Source: Aquilaria yunnanensis
Lineage: Eukaryota; Streptophyta; Magnoliopsida; Malvales; Thymelaeaceae
Reading direction: 5' to 3'
Length of the DNA stretch: 64,000 bases
Assembly (NCBI GenBank): GCA_039654915.1
Contig: CM077596.1
Span: forward strand, 49,412,501 to 49,476,500
Under the pieces are notes generated by a model that worked only from the letters and a program-made list of their open reading frames with translations, searched no databases and was not told the DNA's origin. The first letter of the stretch is position 1; each line of letters starts with the position of its first letter. Positions 11,231-20,100 of this stretch are shown here, one piece after another. Position numbers and translations under genes: made by a program.

Positions 11231-11660
11231 GCTCACGAGTAGTATTAAAAGACCATTCTTTCACACCACTTAAATTTAACTTTCCTCAGACCTAACATCC
11301 TCATTCAGTTAAAAGACTATCATTGTGAATCATGTTTCTACCTTATTTAATACTGCTCACGAGTAGTATTAAAAGACCATTCTTTCACACCACTTAAATT
11401 TAACTTTCCTCAGACCTAACATCCTCATTCAGTTAAAAGACTATCATTGTGAATCATGTTTCTACCTTATTTAATACTGCTCACAAGTAGTATTAAAAGA
11501 CCATTCTTTCACACCACTTAAATTTAACTTTCCTCAGACCTAACATCCTCATTCAGTTAAAAGACTATCATTGTGAATCATGTTTCTACCTTATTTAATA
11601 CTGCTCACGAGTAGTATTAAAATACCATTCTTTCACACCACTCAAACTTAACTTTACTCA
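11231..11660 (+). repeat. 124-bp tandem repeat (E2), three full units plus partial
   Basis: Units start GCTCACGAGTAGTATTAAAA at 11231, 11355, 11479 and 11603, exactly 124 bases apart, and contain TCCTCATTCAGTTAAAAGAC and GTGAATCATGTTTCTACC. O3 has two units (from 38963), E4 one and a part (from 48214). Confidence 0.95.
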
Positions 11661-11797
11661 GACCTAATATTTACCTCTTAATATTATTCTCATTCAGCTA
11701 AAAGACTGCCACAAAAAAAAAACATTCAAACTTAACTTTCCTCACACCTAACATTTACCTCTCGATATCATCCTCATTCAGTTAAAAGGCTATTATT

Positions 11798-11989
11798 GTG
11801 AATCATGTTTATACCTTATTGCCTTGCACAGTTTATGTCTTCGAGTTGGAAAAGGAAGAATGGCAGGATATTTTAATTAAAAACAAAGACCGTAAATTAC
11901 TTTATCAAGCTTTGCAAATTGATGAAAGTTTTTCTTTAAGGCCAAACCATTATTCATTAATGTGTGTAGATTTGAAAGTGAATAGATAG
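11798..11989 (+). CDS. Conserved 63-codon ORF of unknown function (E2)
   Basis: Encodes MNHVYTLLPCTVYVFELEKE... with no family I recognise. The same ORF is open in O3 (39409-39600) with few changes, but E4 has a TGA where E2 has TGG, so it is not preserved everywhere. It may be a relic of a larger coding region. It lies between the 124-bp repeats and a non-coding stretch. Confidence 0.25.
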   Translation: MNHVYTLLPCTVYVFELEKEEWQDILIKNKDRKLLYQALQIDESFSLRPNHYSLMCVDLKVNR

Positions 11990-12770
11990 CTTGAGACTTT
12001 CTTTAAGAAGATGTGGTTCTTGTAAGAGAAATTCATGATCAAGGACCATCACAAAGGTCTAGAAATGCTCAACCTTCTGTTAAATCAAAGATGAGATGAT
12101 ACCTTTTATCCACATAAACACCATATTCAAGGGGGCAAAGTAGTCTCTACTAAGCGTAAGAAGAGTACTGCCAAGAAAGAAGCTCAATAGACAAGGGGGC
12201 AAGTCTTACGGATCAGAACCTGAGTCTAAGGAAGAGCAATCATTCGGACTGTAACATGGGGGTAAACAAGTGTCGACACGGCCACAAGAAAAGGGACAAT
12301 GAAACATTGAAAGTTAAGCCTTTGATAGTATGAAATCCATGACAAGGGATGAGTATTTGAAGAGATATAAAGTATGAGGCGAGCGAACATTAAAGAAATT
12401 GAGGCCAAAATTCAAGAACAAGTCAAAGAAAGCGGACTTTGAAAAGAGTTGGGCTTTTGAGGCAGCGAACAAAAGCTGGAAAGCATAAAAAGATTCAATG
12501 ATAGTCAAAGAAGGCCATCACAAAGAGGATCCAGTAAAACAAAGACATAAAGAACTAGATCCATACAAAAAAGCCATTAGTTACACATGCTCTGCATTCA
12601 TGCATTTCATATCATGCATACATAGCCTTTACATAACAAGGACCAAACGGGAATCACATTCACAGCACAGTTACAGCAGTATAAGCTGAGATCTCAATGT
12701 CATCAGCTCTTACCAATCTATCACTGGATACACAGCTAATATGCGGGACCAACCCGCATCAGGAATTCAA
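11990..12770 (+). other. Conserved non-coding segment (E2)
   Basis: Shared with 39601-40400 and 48730-49500 at high identity but broken into short frames that differ between copies. No motif recognised. Confidence 0.55.
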
Positions 12771-13150
12771 GGATAAAGTAGACAATATTGTCAAAAGCTT
12801 GGCTACCGATTCAATAATCGAGGCTACACCTGGAAAGATAGGATTGACGCCAGCTAGTAATATCCAAGATAAGAGATAACTATAGCCAAGGATAAGGCAG
12901 ATATCAAAAAAAAAAAAATAAAGTAGACAATATTGTCAAAAGCCTGGCAATTGATTCAATAATCGAGGCTACACCTGGAAGGACAGGATTGATGCCAGCT
13001 TAGCAGCATCCAAGATAAGAGATAGTCAAAGATAAGGCAGACATCAAGAAATATTGTCGTTGAAACTTTGTCAAAAGCGGACAATGGATTCAATAATCGA
13101 GGACTGGATCAACGTCAGCTCGATGGAATATCCAAGATAAAAAATATCTA
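12771..13150 (+). repeat. Degenerate ~145-bp repeats upstream of CRP1 (E2)
   Basis: AAGTAGACAATATTGTCAAAAG recurs at about 12775 and 12921, each followed by GATTCAATAATCGAGGCTAC, ACACCTGGAAGGA and CATCCAAGATAAGAGATA-like pieces. A third, shortened copy is at 13050-13145. The motif GACAATATTGTC is itself a palindrome. Confidence 0.8.
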
Positions 13151-13179
13151 TCACATCAAAATGAAGTAGGATCTACTTT

Positions 13180-13287
13180 TCCGGTTAAGCGGCGGATACG
13201 GTACTCCGTGACTCTCAAGTCGGTTCTCTCAGTTGCCCATAATAACTGATTCCTTCACCCCTTCTTTCTTTTACTTCCCTCTAGAAA
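13180..13287 (+). promoter_or_regulatory. Upstream module of CRP1 (E2)
   Basis: Contains GGTTAAGCGGCGGATACGGT, ACTCCGTGACTCTCAAGTCGG and ATAACTGATTC, followed by a CT-rich leader to the ATG. A diverged copy lies before CRP2 at about 14023-14125, so the upstream region was duplicated with the gene. No clear TATA box is seen for CRP1. Confidence 0.45.
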
Positions 13288-13836
13288 ATGGATCCTACTC
13301 TTTCTGTCTTACGAAAATATTTTCCTTCTCTCCCAATGAACATTCTCAAAAAGATCTACCAAGTTCGCTGTGAACGATTAAGAGTTCTGATGCACAAAGG
13401 AATCCCTGAAGATGTGCGGTGGTTAATCGAAGCCAAGGTTCGTCTGGCAGGTGAAATCCCAGAGGCATTTGTGTCTCACATGCCTGGTATAGGCAGAAGC
13501 TCTTATGCCAAAAAACGAAGAGCGAAAAGGTTACGAGTCTGCCACAAATGTGGACGGTGGACTTGTAATACTAAATGTCGTTCTTTAGGGATGATCTCTG
13601 ATAATCGTGAAGATAAAATACGATTCATTAAGAATGGCCTGAGTAAGGACTCGTTGGATGATATCCAATTGACTCTTGAGACGCATTCTTGTGGATCTGT
13701 GCAACGTGAACTTCTTGGTTTATGGAGCATTTTTCATGAAGAACGAAACCGTTACAGTCCCGGGAATCTGACTGTAAATGACCTTGTTTGCCAGCTTGTA
13801 AGAAAACTGGATGGAAAGCAAAACCTCGACTCATAG
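13288..13836 (+). CDS. CRP1 (E2): cysteine-rich, virus-type nucleic-acid-binding protein
   Basis: 182 codons, intact, ATG at 13288 after a CT-rich leader. Residues 1-65 form a helix-rich, Leu/Arg-rich N-terminus. Residues 69-83 carry a G-x-SSYAKKRRAKRL basic stretch, suited to RNA/DNA binding and nuclear entry. Cys 85, 88, 93 and 97 form Cx2Cx4Cx3C, a likely zinc site. RFIKNGL follows at about 112-118, and a conserved HSCG at 133-136. This order resembles the cysteine-rich nucleic-acid-binding proteins of Betaflexiviridae (carlavirus NABP, vitivirus ORF5), known as silencing suppressors or regulators. Those are usually nearer 100 residues, so both ends here are extended. First of three tandem paralogues. 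Family assignment is by motif order only; function in the plant is unknown. An unrelated zinc-binding family is the main alternative. Confidence 0.7.
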   Translation: MDPTLSVLRKYFPSLPMNILKKIYQVRCERLRVLMHKGIPEDVRWLIEAKVRLAGEIPEAFVSHMPGIGRSSYAKKRRAKRLRVCHKCGRWTCNTKCRSLGMISDNREDKIRFIKNGLSKDSLDDIQLTLETHSCGSVQRELLGLWSIFHEERNRYSPGNLTVNDLVCQLVRKLDGKQNLDS

Positions 13837-14125
13837 AAGCCATTAATGCCTTTACTGGACGTAAAACCAGTGGAAGATGTGAGCCACAGTCACAATTACT
13901 GTACATACAGTTTGTTATATTTGGAAAAGTTTGCATTTTCTTTTGACAGATGTACATGCTCCCCTAAGTGTAATCGACACGTTATCCCTTTTCATCACTA
14001 TAAATGCGTGTTCTTCCTTCTGATTAAGCAGTGGATAAGATACCCCGTGACTTCTAAAGTCGGTTATTCCAGTCTCCTACAATAACTGATTCATTTCCCT
14101 CTTCTCTCAAATTCTTCTCTCATCA
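13837..14125 (+). promoter_or_regulatory. CRP1-CRP2 intergenic promoter module (E2)
   Basis: Holds GAGCCACAGTCACAATTACT and GTACAT, which recur after CRP2 and CRP3, then TATAAAT at 13999-14005, 121 bases before the CRP2 ATG, and a second copy of the GGATA-GATACCCCGTGACTTC motif. The repeated layout suggests each ORF has its own promoter. Confidence 0.5.
13999..14005 (+). promoter_or_regulatory. TATA box of CRP2 (E2)
   Basis: CATCACTATAAATGCGTG; the same CATCACTATAAAT block precedes CRP2 and CRP3 in E2, O3 and E4. Confidence 0.5.
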
Positions 14126-14674
14126 ATGGATTCTACTCTTTCTGCACTGCGAAAATACTTTCCTTCTCTTCCAATAAAAGTCCTTAAAAAGATCTACCTT
14201 GCTAGATGTGAAAGAATTAGAGTTTTTACACGCAAAGGCATTCCCGATAATGTGCAGTGGATAATTGAAGCTAAGGTCCGTCTGGCGGGTGAAGTTCCAG
14301 ATGCATTTATGCCCCGCATGCCCGGTTTAGGTAAAAGCCGTTATGCCAAAAGGCAAAGAGCAAAGAGACTAGGCGTGTGTTATAAATGTGGGCGATGGAA
14401 TTGTAATACTAAATGTCGCTCTTTAGGATACATCTCCACAAATCGTGAAGATAAAAGAAAATTCATTAAGAATGACCTGCGTAAGGAATCTCTGGAAGAT
14501 ATCCGAGAGACTCTTGAAACGCATTCTTGTGGAAAAGTGCAAGGTCAAATTGTCAAATTGTGGAGGACTTACCATAAAGAACGAGACCGTTACAGTCTTG
14601 GGAATGTGACTGTAAACGACCCTGTCTGCCAGCTTGTAAGAAAACTGGATGGGAAGCAAGTCCTCGACTCATAG
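14126..14674 (+). CDS. CRP2 (E2): cysteine-rich virus-type protein
   Basis: 182 codons, intact, ATG at 14126 in ATCAATGG. Colinear with CRP1: basic SRYAKRQRAKRL stretch, then Cys 85, 88, 93 and 97 in Cx2Cx4Cx3C with the sequence CYKCGRWNCNTKC, KFIKNDL in the place of RFIKNGL, HSCG, and a C-terminus NDPVCQLVRKLDGKQ. It differs from CRP1 at many positions but not in length, so the duplication is older than the spread of this element family. Virus-type nucleic-acid binding is inferred as for CRP1. The O3 copy is broken (41760), and the E4 copy has a stop at codon 146. Confidence 0.7.
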   Translation: MDSTLSALRKYFPSLPIKVLKKIYLARCERIRVFTRKGIPDNVQWIIEAKVRLAGEVPDAFMPRMPGLGKSRYAKRQRAKRLGVCYKCGRWNCNTKCRSLGYISTNREDKRKFIKNDLRKESLEDIRETLETHSCGKVQGQIVKLWRTYHKERDRYSLGNVTVNDPVCQLVRKLDGKQVLDS

Positions 14675-14894
14675 AAGGCATTGAAGCCATTACTAGATAT
14701 AAATCAGTGAAAGATGAGAGCCACAGTCATGATTGCTGTACATATAAGCTGTCATTTGTCTTTTCTTTTAACAATAATGTACTTGCTTCTATAAGTGTAA
14801 TTAACGCATTATCCCTTTCATCACTATAAATATGTGTTAGTTATTTTCGTTTCCTACAATCACTAATTTATTCTCTTAAATACCTCCTTCATCA
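14675..14894 (+). promoter_or_regulatory. CRP2-CRP3 intergenic promoter module (E2)
   Basis: Repeats the GAGCCACAGTCA...GTACATATAAGCTGTC, TTTTCTTTTAACAATAATGTAC and CATCACTATAAAT order of the previous spacer. TATAAAT at 14825-14831 lies 64 bases before the CRP3 ATG. Confidence 0.5.
14825..14831 (+). promoter_or_regulatory. TATA box of CRP3 (E2)
   Basis: TATAAAT in CATCACTATAAATATGTG, with a CT-rich leader to the ATG at 14895. Confidence 0.5.
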
Positions 14895-15443
14895 ATGGAG
14901 TCTTCTCTTTCCGCCCTACGAAAGTATTTTCCTTCCTTCCCAATAAATGTTCTTAAAAAGATTTATCAAGCTAGATGTGAACGATTTAGAGTATTTATGC
15001 ACAAAGGCATTCCTGATAATGTGCGGTGGCTAATTGAAGCTAAGGTTCGTTCAGCTGGTGAAGTTCCCGAAGAGTTCTTTCCCCGTATGCTCGGCTTTGG
15101 TAAAAGCGCTTATGCCAAAAAAAGAAGAGCAAAGAGGCTAGGTGTTTGTCATAATTGTGGATGGTGGATTTGCAGCAATAAATGTCGTTCTCCAGGAGTG
15201 CTCACCAGAAATCGTAATGATAGAATAAAATTCATCAAGAATGGCTTGCGTAAGGAATCTCTGGAAGATATTCGAGAGGTTCTTAAAGCGCATTCTTGCG
15301 GAATAGTGCAATTTGAGGTTGTTGGATTATGGATAATTTTCCAAAAAGAACGAGATCGTTATAGTCTTGGGAATCTGACTTTAAACAACCCAGTTTGCCA
15401 GTTTGTGAGAAAACTGGATGGGATGCAAATCACCGATTCATAG
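14895..15443 (+). CDS. CRP3 (E2): cysteine-rich virus-type protein
   Basis: 182 codons, intact. Same architecture as CRP1 and CRP2: SAYAKKRRAKRLGVC basic stretch, CHNCGWWICSNKC giving Cx2Cx4Cx3C, KFIKNGL, HSCG, C-terminal VRKLDGMQ. Two aromatic residues (WW) sit between the second and third Cys, where CRP1 and CRP2 have RW. The E4 copy at 51481 is also open with few changes; O3 has lost its 3' part. It is followed by an array of promoter-like repeats and then LOG. Function inferred only from family resemblance. Confidence 0.7.
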   Translation: MESSLSALRKYFPSFPINVLKKIYQARCERFRVFMHKGIPDNVRWLIEAKVRSAGEVPEEFFPRMLGFGKSAYAKKRRAKRLGVCHNCGWWICSNKCRSPGVLTRNRNDRIKFIKNGLRKESLEDIREVLKAHSCGIVQFEVVGLWIIFQKERDRYSLGNLTLNNPVCQFVRKLDGMQITDS

Positions 15444-15569
15444 AAAGCATTGAAGCCATTACTGGATGCAAAGCCAGTGAAAGACGAGGATCAAAGTCAC
15501 GATTACTGTACGTGCTAGCTGTCGCTTTTGCAAATTTTCCTCCCCTTTTGGTAATAATGTATCCACTCC

Positions 15570-15577
15570 TGACGTGA
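15570..15577 (+). promoter_or_regulatory. as-1-like TGACG motif
   Basis: TGACGTGA at the end of one 87-bp unit. TGACG is the core bound by plant TGA-type bZIP factors. Position upstream of a TATA box fits a promoter, but no binding is shown. Confidence 0.35.
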
Positions 15578-15742
15578 ACCAAAGTCACGATTACTGTACG
15601 TGCTAGCTGTCACTTTTGAAATCTTCCTCCCCTTTCGGTGATAATGTATCCACTCCTGACATGAGCCATAGTCACGATACTGTACATGCTAGCTGTCGCT
15701 TTTGAAATTTTCCTCCTCCTTTGACAATCACGTACCTACTCC

Positions 15743-15750
15743 TGACGTAA
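15743..15750 (+). promoter_or_regulatory. as-1-like TGACGTAA motif
   Basis: TGACGTAAG occurs here and in E4 at 52231-52239, 170-180 bases upstream of the LOG TATA box. It has the core of the as-1 element of plant pararetrovirus promoters. Confidence 0.4.
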
Positions 15751-15920
15751 GCTACAGTAGTGACTACTGTATATGCTAGCAGCTATTTTGAAAATTTTCC
15801 TCCTCTTTTAACGATAATGTACCCATACCTGACCAGAGTCATACCCGTGACTACTATGAATAGCTGGCAATAATGTATCCATTCTTGAAAAATAAAATTA
15901 TTGCCTTATCTCTTCATCTC

Positions 15921-15927
15921 TATAAAT
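15921..15927 (+). promoter_or_regulatory. TATA box of LOG (E2)
   Basis: TATAAATATA in CATCTCTATAAATATA, 40 bases before the ATG at 15961. The same block precedes the E4 LOG. Confidence 0.5.
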
Positions 15928-15960
15928 ATATCTTCTTTTCTCACAAGGGTAAGGATAGGA

Positions 15961-16590
15961 ATGGAGAAAACCCCAACTCGTAAATCCCGAAGTATTTGTG
16001 TATTTTCTGGGGCTTTTCCTGGAAAAGATGAAGAGTATTTAAAAGCAGCCAACCATTTGGGTAGAGTATTAGCTGAGCGAAAAATACATTTAGTTTATGA
16101 AGGAGGTAGTGTCGGATTAATGGGAGGTGTAGCATCAGCAGCATCTCTAGGAGGAAGTCAAGTTCTGGGCATTATCCCTGGACCTCTGAAATTTATTTCT
16201 GGGGGCACGATTGGAGAAGAATTAGTGGTTAAAAATTTGCAAGAGCATGTGTTACAAATGCTTTTAAATGCTGATGCTTTTATCGCTCTACCAGGTGGTT
16301 TTGGCACATTGGGAGAAGTCTTTCAAATTGCTTCCATGGCCCAACTTAATTTGCATAAGAAACCCATTGGGCTTTTAAATGTTAACAATTTCTTTACAGG
16401 TCTGATAGCTTTTATGGATAATGCTATGCAGAAGAATTTCATATCAAGAGTGGCACGGCGAATCATAATATCCGCAACAACTGCTGAAGAATTGCTACAT
16501 AAAATACAAGCTTTTGTTCCTGAACCAGATCCAACGATGATCCAAATAGACTGGGCACGACAGTCTTTCCCAACCAGTTCCGTCCCATAA
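15961..16590 (+). CDS. LOG-like cytokinin phosphoribohydrolase homologue (E2)
   Basis: 209 codons, intact and intronless; ATG at 15961 (MEKTPTRKS), because no earlier ATG lies in frame. LOG enzymes release active cytokinin bases from riboside 5'-monophosphates. Seen: CVFSGAFPG (13-21), SVGLMG (50-55), ADAFIALPGGFGTLGE (104-119) with the signature PGGxGTxxE and its Glu at 119, and RRIIISATTAEEL. It resembles the LOGL10-type plant branch. Oddities: the usual catalytic Arg in the RK-x2-M segment is His96 here; Glu47 replaces the first Gly of GGGSVGLMG; the tail PSFPTSSVP-type extension is unusual. Plant LOG genes normally have introns, so capture through mRNA is likely. Catalysis is doubtful. 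It is retroelement cargo, not a host locus. Confidence 0.85.
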   Translation: MEKTPTRKSRSICVFSGAFPGKDEEYLKAANHLGRVLAERKIHLVYEGGSVGLMGGVASAASLGGSQVLGIIPGPLKFISGGTIGEELVVKNLQEHVLQMLLNADAFIALPGGFGTLGEVFQIASMAQLNLHKKPIGLLNVNNFFTGLIAFMDNAMQKNFISRVARRIIISATTAEELLHKIQAFVPEPDPTMIQIDWARQSFPTSSVP

Positions 16591-17100
16591 TTGTCCTTTA
16601 CCCAGCCTGTTGAAACATTGTGGAAGAAGAAGCGATCTGATCCGTTTTTCTTGTCCTTTCGTTTTAATTATCAGCATTTTCTTTCGTATTTCAGTTTTTC
16701 TTTTCAGGGAATTTCGTTATCTTATAATATAGTTTCGTCCATGCTGATATTAAAACCATAGGACAATGCCTTTAGGTTGGAATGGCTGAGTAAAGAGTAA
16801 TTTTTGTTACTCTTGAGACGCATCCTATTAGGTCTACTAGGCATAACATTTTGGGGTAGTTAAGCTTTAACCTTATTTGGATGACATATCTCACAAGGGA
16901 ATCTATATTTACTGAAGAAAATATTAGATGAACCTTGGATATTGATTCCAAACATCCGTTCCCTTTACATAATTTGTTAGCGATATTGTCATCATCAAAA
17001 TTCACTCATTTTATCGAAGTCTAAAGTTTCACACTCGCCTATTATGCAAATTCACACTTTCGAAGAAAATTATTCCAATTCTAATTCCTTTCATATAAAT
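16591..17100 (+). other. LOG 3' flank (E2)
   Basis: Conserved after every LOG copy (16591, 23718, 53082, 62653). It includes GAAGAAGAAGCGATC(T/C)GATCC, a pyrimidine run TTTCAGTTTTTCTTTTCAGG that looks like a 3' splice site, and AGGTCTACTAGGCATAACATTTTG. Probably 3' untranslated sequence captured with the gene or of the element. Confidence 0.5.
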
Positions 17101-20100
17101 TTCGCTCGAGGTTCAAGGAGAGTTCCTTAACCTCATTCAATCAATTTTTCAAATGATAGGAAAGTTCCTATCGTCGAGGTTAAAAGAATTTTCCTTAACC
17201 TCAGAATCATCAATTTTCCTTCAAACGATAGGAGAGTTCCGATCATCGAGGTTCTAAGGTAGGGCCCTTAACCTTAAAATCATCAATTTTCCTTCAAACG
17301 ATAGTAGAGTTCCAATCGTCGAGGTTCTAAGGTAGGACCCTTAACCTCAAAATAATCAATTTTACTTCAAACGATATGAGAGTTCCTATCGTCGAGGTTC
17401 TAAGGTAGGACCCTTAACCTCAAAAACAATTAATTTTCCTTCAAACGATAGGAGAGTTCCTATCGTCGAGGTTCTAAGGTAGGGCCCTTAACCTCAAAAT
17501 CATCAATTTTCCTTCAAACGATAGGAGAGTTCCTATCGTCGAGGTTCTAAGGTAGGGCATTTAACCTCAAAATCATCAATTTTACTTCAAACGATAGGAG
17601 AGTTCCTATCGTCGAGGTTCTAAGGTAGGACCCTTAACCTCAAAAACAATCAATTTTCCTTCAAACAATAGGAGAGTTCCTATCGTCGAGGTTCTAAGGT
17701 AGAGCCCTTAACCTCAAAATCATCAATTTTCCTTCAAACGATAGGAGAGTTCCTATCGTCGAGGTTCTAAGGTAGGACCCTTAACCTCAAAATCATAAAT
17801 TTTCCTTTAAACGATAGGAGAGTTCCTATCATCGAGGTTCTAAGGTAGGGCCCTTAACCTCAAAATCATCAATTTTACTTCAAACGATAGGAGAGTTCCT
17901 ATCGTCGAGGTTCTAAGGTAGGACCCTTAACCTCAAAATCATCAATTTTCCTTCAAACGATAGGAGAGTTCCTATCGTCGAGGTTCTAAGGTAGGACCCT
18001 TAACCTCAAAACAATCAATTTTACTTCAAACGATAGGAGAGTTCCTATCGTCGAGGTTCTAAGGTAGGACCCTTAACCTCAAAATCATCAATTTTCCTTC
18101 AAACGATAGGAGAGTTCCTATCGTCGAGGTTCTAAGGTAGGACCCTTAACCTCAAAACAATCAATTTTACTTCAAACGATAGGAGAGTTCCTATCATCGA
18201 GGTTCTAAGGTAGGACCCTTAACCTCAAAACAATCAATTTTCCTTCAAACGATAGGAGAGTTCCTATCGTCGAGGTTATAAGGTAGGACCCTTAACCTCA
18301 AAATCATCAATTTTCCTTCAAACGATAGGAGAGTTCCTATCGTCGAGGTTCTAAGGTAGGACCCTTAACCTCAAAACAATCAATTTTACTTCAAACGATA
18401 GGAGAGTTCCTATCGTCGAGGTTCTAAGATAGGACCCTTAACCTCAAAATCATCAATTTTCCTTCAAACGATAGGACAGTTCCTATCGTCGAGGTTCTAA
18501 GGTAGGACCCTTAACCTCAAAACAATCAATTTTACTTCAAACGATACGAGAGTTCCTATCGTCGAGGTTCTAAGGTAGGACCCTTAACCTCAAAACAATC
18601 AATTTTACTTCAAACGATAGGAGAATTCCTATCGTCGAGGTTCTAAGGTAGGACCCTTAACCTCAAAACAATCAATTTTACTTCAAACGATAGGAGAGTT
18701 CCTATCGTCGAGGTTCTAAGGTAGGACCCTTAACCTCAAAATCATCAATTTTCCTTCAAACGATAGGAGAGTTCCTATCGTCGAGGTTCTAAGGTCGGAC
18801 CCTTAATCTCAAAACAATCAATTTTACTTCAAACGATAGGAGAGTTCCTATCGTCGAGGTTCTAAGGTAGGACCCTTAACCTCAAAATCATCAATTTTCC
18901 TTCAAACGATATGAGAGTTCCTATCGTCGAGGTTCTAAGGTAGGACCCTTAACCTCAAAACAATCAATTTTACTTCAAACGATAGGAGAGTTCCTATCGT
19001 CGAGGTTCTAAGGTAGGACCCTTAACCTCAAAATCATCAATTTTCCTTCAAACGATAAGAGAGTTCCTATCGTCAAGGTTCTAAGGTAGGACCCTTAACC
19101 TCAAAACAATCAATTTTACTTCAAACGATAGGAGAGTTCCTATCGTCGAGGTTCTAAGGTAGGACCCTTAACCTCAAAATCATCAATTTTCCTTCAAACG
19201 ATATGAGAGTTCCTATCGTCGAGGTTCTAAGGTAGGACCCTTAACCTCAAAACAATCAATTTTACTTCAAACGATAGGAGAGTTCCTATCGTCGAGGTTC
19301 TAAGGTAGGACCCTTAACCTCAAAATCATCAATTTTCCTTCAAACGATAGGAGAGTTCCTATCGTCGAGGTTCTAAGGTAGGACCCTTAACCTCAAAACA
19401 ATCAATTTTACTTCAAACGATAGGAGAGTTCCTATCATCGAGGTTCTAAGGTAGGACCCTTAACCTCAAAACAATCAATTTTCCTTCAAACGATAGGAGA
19501 GTTCCTATCGTCGAGGTTATAAGGTAGGACCCTTAACCTCAAAATCATCAATTTTCCTTCAAACGATAGAAGAGTTCCTATCGTCGAGGTTCTAAGGTAG
19601 GACCCTTAACCTCAAAACAATCAATTTTACTTCAAACGATAGGAGAGTTCCTATCGTCGAGGTTCTAAGGTAGGACCCTTAACCTCAAAATCATCAATTT
19701 TCCTTCAAACGATAGGACAGTTCCTATCGTCGAGGTTCTAAGGTAGGACCCTTAACCTCAAAACAATCAATTTTGCTTCAAACGATAGGAGAGTTCCTAT
19801 CGTCGAGGTTCTAAGGTAGGACCCTTAACCTCAAAACAATCAATTTTACTTCAAACGATAGGAGAATTCCTATCGTCGAGGTTCTAAGGTAGGACCCTTA
19901 ACCTCAAAACAATCAATTTTACTTCAAACGATAGGAGAGTTCCTATCGTCGAGGTTCTAAGGTAGGACCCTTAACCTCAAAATCATCAATTTTCCTTCAA
20001 ATGATAGGAGAGTTCCTATCGTCGAGGTTCTAAGGTCGGACCCTTAATCTCAAAACAATCAATTTTACTTCAAACGATAGGAGAGTTCCTATCGTCGAGG

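Larger units (their letters stand above)
15480..15860 (+). repeat. Four ~87-bp promoter-like repeats between CRP3 and LOG (E2)
   Basis: AGTCACGATTACTGTAC-type starts at 15495, 15583, 15670 and (AGTAGTGACTACTGTA) 15756, each followed by GCTAGCTGTC/GCTAGCAGCT, a pyrimidine-rich run, AATGTA and CTCCTGAC. The first half matches the spacers after CRP1 and CRP2. E4 carries a shorter version (52075-52340). Confidence 0.8.

Noticed and set aside
15901..15960. Longer LOG start beginning at 15901
   Set aside because: That frame has no ATG before 15961 (it opens with TTG) and overlaps the TATA box; the ATG at 15961 matches the E4 gene start.
15961..16590. Ordinary host LOG gene
   Set aside because: It is intronless, sits between CRP3 and the element's satellite inside two LTRs, and the same arrangement recurs in O3 and E4.
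12000..17000. Integrated whole carlavirus or vitivirus genome
   Set aside because: No replicase, movement protein, triple gene block or coat protein is visible next to the CRPs; only the cysteine-rich gene is present, three times, inside an LTR element.
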